Assembly (NCBI GenBank): GCA_045802605.1
Contig: JBJMQS010000030.1
Span: forward strand, 1-64,000
DNA length: 64,000 bases
Source of the DNA: JBJMQS01 sp045802605
GTDB taxonomy: Bacteria > Planctomycetota > Planctomycetia > Gemmatales > Gemmataceae
Direction of reading: 5' to 3'
In this document: piece by piece, positions 59,770 to 64,000 of the stretch
Layout of the letters: every line of letters begins with the position of its first letter
How positions within the stretch are numbered: position 1 is the stretch's first letter
Notes under the pieces: model-generated
Told to the model about the DNA's origin: nothing
The model's database searches: none
Seen by the model: the letters and a program-made list of their open reading frames with translations, nothing else
Translations under genes and position numbers: made by a program

Positions 59770-60267
59770 CTAACCACGCAATCGATTGAGATTCGCAGCG
59801 CGCTCCATGTTCTTGAAAAACAGTTCTTCGACTTCTTGAACCCGGCGCTTTTCGTCTTCGGAATCCACCCGAAATGGGCCGACGAGATCGCGGCCGTTTT
59901 CAGTTGCAACAATTGAGGCGTCGAGGACTTTTGTCGTCAGCGCTCGGATTTTGCCAGTGCCTACGTCGATGAATCGATTAAGGCAAGGATCGAGTTTGTC
60001 GCCTTCCAGTCGTTCACCTTTTTCGGCCGCCAATCGCAAACGATCAAATATCGGTGGTTGTGATTTGAACAAGTAGTGCAGCAACACCCATTCAGCCAAT
60101 GCGTCGATTCCATTCACCGGCGCACCAGACTTCAGAAATAAGATAGGTCCTTCGTTCCGTACCACAAGATCATCATTGTTGACGGGCGGAACGTCCATGA
60201 GTGGCGACGTTCGTCCTGTTTCAATTTGGGCGGATTGAGCTGCCCTGAATTTGCTCTGTTCGATCAT
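59770..60267 (-). CDS. Hypothetical protein behind a palindrome
   Basis: 165 residues from the ATG at 60267 (a GTG at 60276 is possible). Soluble; the central segment DALAEWVLLHYLFKSQPPIFDRLRLAAEKGERLEG is helical and the C-terminus SEDEKRRVQEVEELFFKNMERAANL is a charged coil. Not recognised. It converges on the 59371 gene and has a palindrome 23 bases upstream of its start, suggesting repressor control. Confidence 0.5.
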   Translation of the reverse strand: MIEQSKFRAAQSAQIETGRTSPLMDVPPVNNDDLVVRNEGPILFLKSGAPVNGIDALAEWVLLHYLFKSQPPIFDRLRLAAEKGERLEGDKLDPCLNRFIDVGTGKIRALTTKVLDASIVATENGRDLVGPFRVDSEDEKRRVQEVEELFFKNMERAANLNRLRG

Positions 60268-60290
60268 GTCTGGCACCTTTTTTTCCTAAG

Positions 60291-60309
60291 GTCAACCATA
60301 TTGGTTGAC
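60291..60309 (-). promoter_or_regulatory. Operator-like palindrome
   Basis: GTCAACCATATTGGTTGAC is a perfect 19-bp palindrome (8-bp arms around TAT) lying 23 bases before the ATG at 60267. The length and position suit a repressor or HTH operator rather than a terminator. Confidence 0.5.
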
Positions 60310-60836
60310 GTTCCGAAGGACGTAGTAATTTTACCTCTCTGAATTGGGTGAGTATCTCAAGATGCCTGCAATCTCCAACCATACTTGGCGCAAGAGTTCC
60401 ACAACCCGGTTCAGCCGGGGCCATTGTTTTATTCGAAAATCCTTGTGCAAGCGAAGAGACTTGTGCCAAAGGCAGTGTCATCCAGTGGCTTGGACAGCCT
60501 TCATCGAAAAGCCACGTTTCTTTTAAAAGGCATTCCATCGAAAATGCTCGGATTCGCGGTAAAAGCAGGGATACTACAGTCTTAGGAGACTCGTTGAGCT
60601 CTATCAAGGCAGTCGGCCGACTGCGCGGTTCAGGCTTTGTTCGAGTTGGCAACGTCGCCTGGCCATCGTATCTTTTTTCGGACCTCCATCGGACTGGCAA
60701 GCTAAACCCGGAGTCTGTCTCGCCAAGGGGGCTTCTTGCTCTGCTCGCGTATCATATCCTGAGGGGAGCCTGGGCGGCGGCAAAGCCAAAGACGCGACTA
60801 TTTTTGCTCGAACCCAGCAACATGAGGAGGCTGGCG
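60310..60836. other. Intergenic region without a supported gene
   Basis: 527 bases. Frames on both strands run through it (for example 60221-60700 minus, and an upstream in-frame extension of the zinc-ribbon gene), but none has a ribosome binding site or recognisable sequence. It should carry the promoter of the zinc-ribbon gene. Confidence 0.4.
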
Positions 60837-61067
60837 ATGAACGAAGATGATCGATCCCAGATAGATGACTGGATTGAAAAACACGGCTTCGATAAGTGCC
60901 CGCAATGCGGTATCGAGGCGAAATTAAACGTATCCAGCCGACTGCTTGGTTCGAAGGAATTGCCAAAGAAGGGGCAAGATTCAACGGCCTACATCGTCAT
61001 GACGTGTACTAATTGTGGACTGGCTCGATTGCTTAATCCGGCGGTGGTTGGATTTTCAGCCGAGTAA
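60837..61067 (+). CDS. Small zinc-ribbon protein
   Basis: 76 residues from the ATG at 60837 (AGGAGG, six bases). Two CxxC pairs, CPQCG near the middle and CTNCG near the end, form a zinc ribbon of the kind used to bind DNA, RNA or protein partners. The N-terminus is a charged helix (NEDDRSQIDDWIEKHGFDK). It precedes the Mrr-like nuclease by 75 bases and may be co-expressed with it. Confidence 0.65.
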   Translation: MNEDDRSQIDDWIEKHGFDKCPQCGIEAKLNVSSRLLGSKELPKKGQDSTAYIVMTCTNCGLARLLNPAVVGFSAE

Positions 61068-61141
61068 ATGGCGAGATACTCGATCGGGGGGGCCACCGCT
61101 TTTCATGTCGGGCCTTTTCGGGCCAGGAAAATTATTGGGGC

Positions 61142-62341
61142 ATGCCGATGGCTACCACGTCGCTTGATGAAGCGATTCAGTTGTTCGACGCTTCTGAAGT
61201 GAATTTGGTAAAACTCGAAGACCTTTGGCAAAAGATCAAGAAGTTAATTCCTGATGGCATAGCGTTTGGTGCGCCGCCGGAATTTGAAACGCATTGCCGC
61301 GCCTTTCGTCGAATCCTCTCAGCGATGCCAGCGATCGACGGCACTCGGCTGAGCGATCACTTACTGGATTTTGATGAGATTGCTCAAATGCGCTTTGATG
61401 CGCGCGAACTCGATGAACCTACGGCCTTTGTGTCGGTTGAAAACGCCGTGGAAGAACAAGGACGAGCACTCTCGGCATATCGATTTGCTTTCGGAGTCAA
61501 ACGGCGAGAACTCATTCGCGACCGCGTGCTTGAGGTCGTTGACCGCGTCGATGCAATTCTTCGAAGAGTAGCGCCGATTGCGGCGGCGGTGCAGACCGGT
61601 AGAATTCAAGACGATGAATGGGCCACGATTCCATCCCTTCTTGAAGAAATCGACGCACTTTGTGGACCGGCCCCAAAGGCAAAGAGTTGGCCGACAATGC
61701 TCCGCCATTTGCGCTTCAGCCAGCCGCATGATTTCGAAGATATCGTCAAATCTGACTGGCCCGATATTAAGGCAACGATCATCAAAGGCCTCTATGGCGA
61801 GCACGACCCAATGCCTGTGAGGGTAACTGACCTCGGCGTATTGGTGTCCTCAAAACCTAGCGGATCAGTTTCGACCAAACTCTATTGGACGAACCTGACC
61901 GATGAGGATTTTGAACGGTTAATTTTTGCTCTCATTACGGATACGCCGGGTTATGAAAACCCTGAGTGGCTGCAACGCACCAATGCTCCCGATCGTGGAC
62001 GTGATCTTTCCGTCACAAGGGTGATTCACGATGCGCTCGAAGGTACGCGTCGCGAACGAGTCATCATTCAATGCAAGCATTGGCAAACTAAAAGCGTCGC
62101 GCCCGCAGACGTTGAAGCATTGATCGCCCAGATCAGACTTTGGCCTCCGCCACGAGTCGATGGCCTTATTATTGCTACCTCTGGGCGGTTTACCCTTGAT
62201 GGGGTGGAGTACATTGAAAAACACAATCAGGCGGACCATGCGCTTCGTATCAGCATGTGGCCGGAAAGCCACTTAGAGCGATTATTGGCGCCGCGGCCAC
62301 ATCTTGTGGCTGAATTCCGACTTCGAAAGCCACCAAATTAA
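61142..62341 (+). CDS. Mrr-like restriction nuclease
   Basis: 399 residues. An N-terminal helical region (~1-240) precedes a PD-(D/E)xK-type domain of the Mrr group: DEDFERLIFALI (~255-265), GYENPEWLQRTNAPDRGRD (Asp 288), ERVIIQCKHWQTK (Q310 and K312 of the QxK motif), and RVDGLIIATSGRF with a following helix. Mrr-type enzymes cut modified or foreign DNA. Here the target is unknown; the N-terminal extension has no match that I recognise and may read methylation or a partner. The two genes behind it form an AbiE-like toxin-antitoxin pair. Confidence 0.78.
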   Translation: MPMATTSLDEAIQLFDASEVNLVKLEDLWQKIKKLIPDGIAFGAPPEFETHCRAFRRILSAMPAIDGTRLSDHLLDFDEIAQMRFDARELDEPTAFVSVENAVEEQGRALSAYRFAFGVKRRELIRDRVLEVVDRVDAILRRVAPIAAAVQTGRIQDDEWATIPSLLEEIDALCGPAPKAKSWPTMLRHLRFSQPHDFEDIVKSDWPDIKATIIKGLYGEHDPMPVRVTDLGVLVSSKPSGSVSTKLYWTNLTDEDFERLIFALITDTPGYENPEWLQRTNAPDRGRDLSVTRVIHDALEGTRRERVIIQCKHWQTKSVAPADVEALIAQIRLWPPPRVDGLIIATSGRFTLDGVEYIEKHNQADHALRISMWPESHLERLLAPRPHLVAEFRLRKPPN

Positions 62342-62428
62342 GGCGGCCCCTGATAGCAAAAAAAGCGGGAGGAGGTATCAGGAAAGGAGTTGCCTGAAGA
62401 GCCTTTTTTGTTGGAAATTCGCATGCCA

Positions 62429-62481
62429 TGTCAAGTTTTTCTGATGTAAAACTTGACAACTATCGTGTTTTGGTCGAAAAT
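62429..62481 (+). promoter_or_regulatory. Operator/promoter of the AbiE-like operon
   Basis: TGTCAAGTTTT (62429-62439), an 8-nt spacer, and AAAACTTGACA (62448-62458) form an 11-bp perfect inverted repeat. Its right arm contains TTGACA (62453-62458), a perfect -35 box, and 17 bases on is GAAAAT (62476-62481). A repressor bound here would block the promoter. The probable +1 falls at or next to the ATG at 62488, with no ribosome binding site, so the transcript may be leaderless. Confidence 0.65.
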
Positions 62482-62487
62482 ACTAGC

Positions 62488-63231
62488 ATGAAAATAGACC
62501 GGCCAAAATCAAGGCAGAGCAACGCTGCGCAGACGATTCGCCAGCAAATCGAATCGGGCGGCGAACGACTATGGCGAATGAGCGACTTTACCGGTTTGCC
62601 ATTTCTAGCGGTGGCCCAGGCCTTGTCCCGCCTGACCCGTCAGGGAGAATTGCAGCGGCTTGGCAAGGGACTTTACTACCGTCAGCGAACGACCTCGTTT
62701 GGGCCAAGTCTCCCTAATCCGGCGGCGATTCGCGCGCTGCCGATTCGCCAACGCGCATTTCCCGCCGGGATAGCGGCTGCCAACATGCTTGGGTTCACGA
62801 CACAGAATCCAGCGCGGATGGAACTAGCAACCGTAGGGCAGAGTCTACCTCGCCAGATCATTGGCAAGGACGCGATTATCCACTTGCGACGGCCCGCCGA
62901 ATGGCGAACTTTGTCTGAAACAGACGCGGCTTTGCTCGATTTCATTCGCAACCGCGGAGAGTCCAGCGAGTTGTCGCCTCAGGAGACAGCGCAAAAACTC
63001 TTTGCATATCTTTCTGAACCGGGCCGATTTCAACGACTTTCGCGAGTCGCACTGTTTGAGCCTCCGCGCGTTCGGGCAATACTTGGAGCGCTGGGTGAAC
63101 AATTGCAGCAACGGCCAGCGATACTTGAGCGGCTTCGAGCAAGCCTCAATCCTCTTTCGCGATTTGACTTCGGCAGCCTTTCTGAGCTGAAATATGCCCG
63201 CGATTGGCAAGCCAAGGAGCCGAAGGCGTGA
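62488..63231 (+). CDS. AbiEi/DUF6088-like antitoxin
   Basis: 247 residues from the ATG at 62488, chosen because an earlier ATG at 62428 lies inside the operator repeat. N-terminal winged helix-turn-helix (RMSDFTGLPFLAVAQALSRL, TRQGELQRLGKGLYYRQR) with the DUF6088/AbiEi C-terminal region PAGIAAANMLGFTTQNPARMELATVGQS, and RRPAEWRTLSE. This family represses its own operon and neutralises the AbiEii toxin. The stop overlaps the toxin start (GTGA). Confidence 0.85.
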   Translation: MKIDRPKSRQSNAAQTIRQQIESGGERLWRMSDFTGLPFLAVAQALSRLTRQGELQRLGKGLYYRQRTTSFGPSLPNPAAIRALPIRQRAFPAGIAAANMLGFTTQNPARMELATVGQSLPRQIIGKDAIIHLRRPAEWRTLSETDAALLDFIRNRGESSELSPQETAQKLFAYLSEPGRFQRLSRVALFEPPRVRAILGALGEQLQQRPAILERLRASLNPLSRFDFGSLSELKYARDWQAKEPKA

Positions 63232-64000
63232 AGCTGTTTGAGCATCCGGACTTTGACCAAGCCATCATCCGCGCGACTGAACATTTTCGGTCGCGCGGAC
63301 TGCGCGAGTCCTTTATTGAGAAGGACTACTACGTCACCGAAGTGCTTCGCATCATCGCGAAACATGCCGCTGACAAGATCATCTTCAAGGGTGGAACGAG
63401 TCTGTCTAAAGGGTGGAATCTCATCGAGCGGTTTTCAGAAGACATCGATTTGTTCTTGGACCCGATGGCATTCCAGCCTCCCCTTGGCAAGAACGGCATT
63501 GATCGCGAGCTGAAGCGAATTCGAGAAGAAATCGAGAAACACCCAGGTCTGACCTTCCTTCGGCAACAGAGCAAGACCATTGGCGGATTTGGTCGAAACG
63601 ACCGCTTCGAATACAAGCAGAACTTCGCCGGCACCGGCGAAATAAGAAATCATGTATTTGTTGAGGCCGGTGCCGCCAGTGGACGGGAACCGACTGAAAG
63701 CATCCGACTAAGTTCCTATATCAGTCAATTCCTGCAAGAGACAAGCGGGACGCTTGGAGCCGAAGACGAAGGATCGTTCGACATGCGGCTTCTCCATTTT
63801 AGACGGACGTTCGTGGAGAAAATGTTCACAATCCATGCGAAGGTCGAAGCATTCAAGGCCGGCGGATCACCAATCGGAACCTACGCGCGCCATTACTACG
63901 ACCTCTATTGCCTCGCCGATTGTCCGGAAGTCCTGCAAATGCTCAAGTCGCAAGAGTACAGCGAGATCCGCGAAGACTATGATCGCGTCAGCCGCAAGCA
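63228..64000 (+). CDS. AbiEii/AbiGii nucleotidyltransferase toxin (3' end outside window)
   Basis: 257 complete codons are visible; there is no stop before the window end. The start is GTG at 63228, overlapping the antitoxin TGA. The nucleotidyltransferase signature FKGGTSLSK (53-61) and RFSEDIDLFL (68-77) places the two metal-binding Asp residues as in AbiEii. By family the toxin adds nucleotides to tRNA 3' ends, blocking growth, and protects populations from phage. The overall length of the family (~300 residues) suggests that only a small part is missing. Confidence 0.88.
   Translation, partial: MKLFEHPDFDQAIIRATEHFRSRGLRESFIEKDYYVTEVLRIIAKHAADKIIFKGGTSLSKGWNLIERFSEDIDLFLDPMAFQPPLGKNGIDRELKRIREEIEKHPGLTFLRQQSKTIGGFGRNDRFEYKQNFAGTGEIRNHVFVEAGAASGREPTESIRLSSYISQFLQETSGTLGAEDEGSFDMRLLHFRRTFVEKMFTIHAKVEAFKAGGSPIGTYARHYYDLYCLADCPEVLQMLKSQEYSEIREDYDRVSRK

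Larger units (their letters stand above)
39088..64000. mobile_element. Putative integrative element in tRNA-Lys (right end beyond window)
   Basis: The left boundary is the break in tRNA-Lys(CTT). Inside are an integrase with an adjacent excisionase-like HTH protein, a TraG/VirD4-like coupling ATPase with a set of small membrane proteins, a ParB-like protein, a methylase-helicase of the kind carried by conjugative elements and phages, toxin-antitoxin pairs, a second tyrosine recombinase and an Mrr-like nuclease. None of the long dispersed inverted repeats of the chromosome occurs in it. No relaxase, VirB4 or phage structural gene is seen, so transfer could depend on genes outside the window. 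A composite of two smaller elements (left 39-55 kb, right 56-64 kb) is also possible. Confidence 0.65.

Noticed and set aside
60221..60700. 159-residue minus-strand frame
   Set aside because: It overlaps the start of another gene and the palindrome, with no ribosome binding site and no recognisable sequence.

Overview
The window looks like a planctomycete chromosome (probably Pirellulales or a relative). Several markers say so: a prepilin-like DUF1559 protein with its C-terminal H-X9-DG motif, a cysteine-rich TIGR03000-type protein, a secreted protein whose N-terminus resembles the planctomycete LEPR-XLL export region, tandem DUF1579 proteins, an ACT-domain Ser/Thr kinase, and many long inverted repeats between genes. 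The taxonomic reading is inference; no rRNA gene is present.

Positions 1-38950 are chromosomal. From 26386 down to 1149, twelve minus-strand genes abut or overlap and probably form one ~25 kb operon for surface glycan assembly and export. In transcription order they are: a glycoside-hydrolase/GT2 membrane fusion; an MsbA-like ABC exporter; a 2833-residue protein carrying several glycosyltransferase modules, a methyltransferase and a coiled coil; UDP-GlcNAc 2-epimerase (WecB); a methyltransferase; a secreted sugar-dehydrogenase-like protein with PKD and NPCBM-like domains; three paralogous glycosyltransferase-like proteins; a small methyltransferase; an APH-like phosphotransferase; and a ChbG/YdjC-like deacetylase. 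From 26426 to 38759 lie housekeeping and lineage-specific genes: DUF1559, a GntR regulator, TIGR03000, an S41 protease, a Tyr/Gly/His-rich secreted protein, OsmC, RarA, two DUF1579 proteins, the ACT kinase and a CAP protein. Six elaborate inverted repeats sit between these genes.

At 39049-39087 the 5' half of a tRNA-Lys(CTT) gene stops in its anticodon arm. Everything to its right is accessory: a tyrosine integrase with an excisionase-like HTH protein, a tightly packed minus-strand set of small membrane proteins and micro-ORFs, a TraG/VirD4-like coupling ATPase, a ParB-like protein, a 1623-residue N6-methylase/SNF2-like helicase, an orphan P-loop ATPase, a VapBC-like toxin-antitoxin pair, a second tyrosine recombinase, a divergent LysR-like protein, an Mrr-like nuclease, and an AbiE-type toxin-antitoxin pair cut by the window end. 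I read this as an integrative (possibly conjugative) element in tRNA-Lys that runs past 64000. No relaxase or far end was found.

The strongest candidates for something undescribed are the small membrane/micro-ORF module at 41242-43579, the giant glycosyltransferase with its duplicated ~120-residue module, and the unassigned ATPase at 53069-55120.
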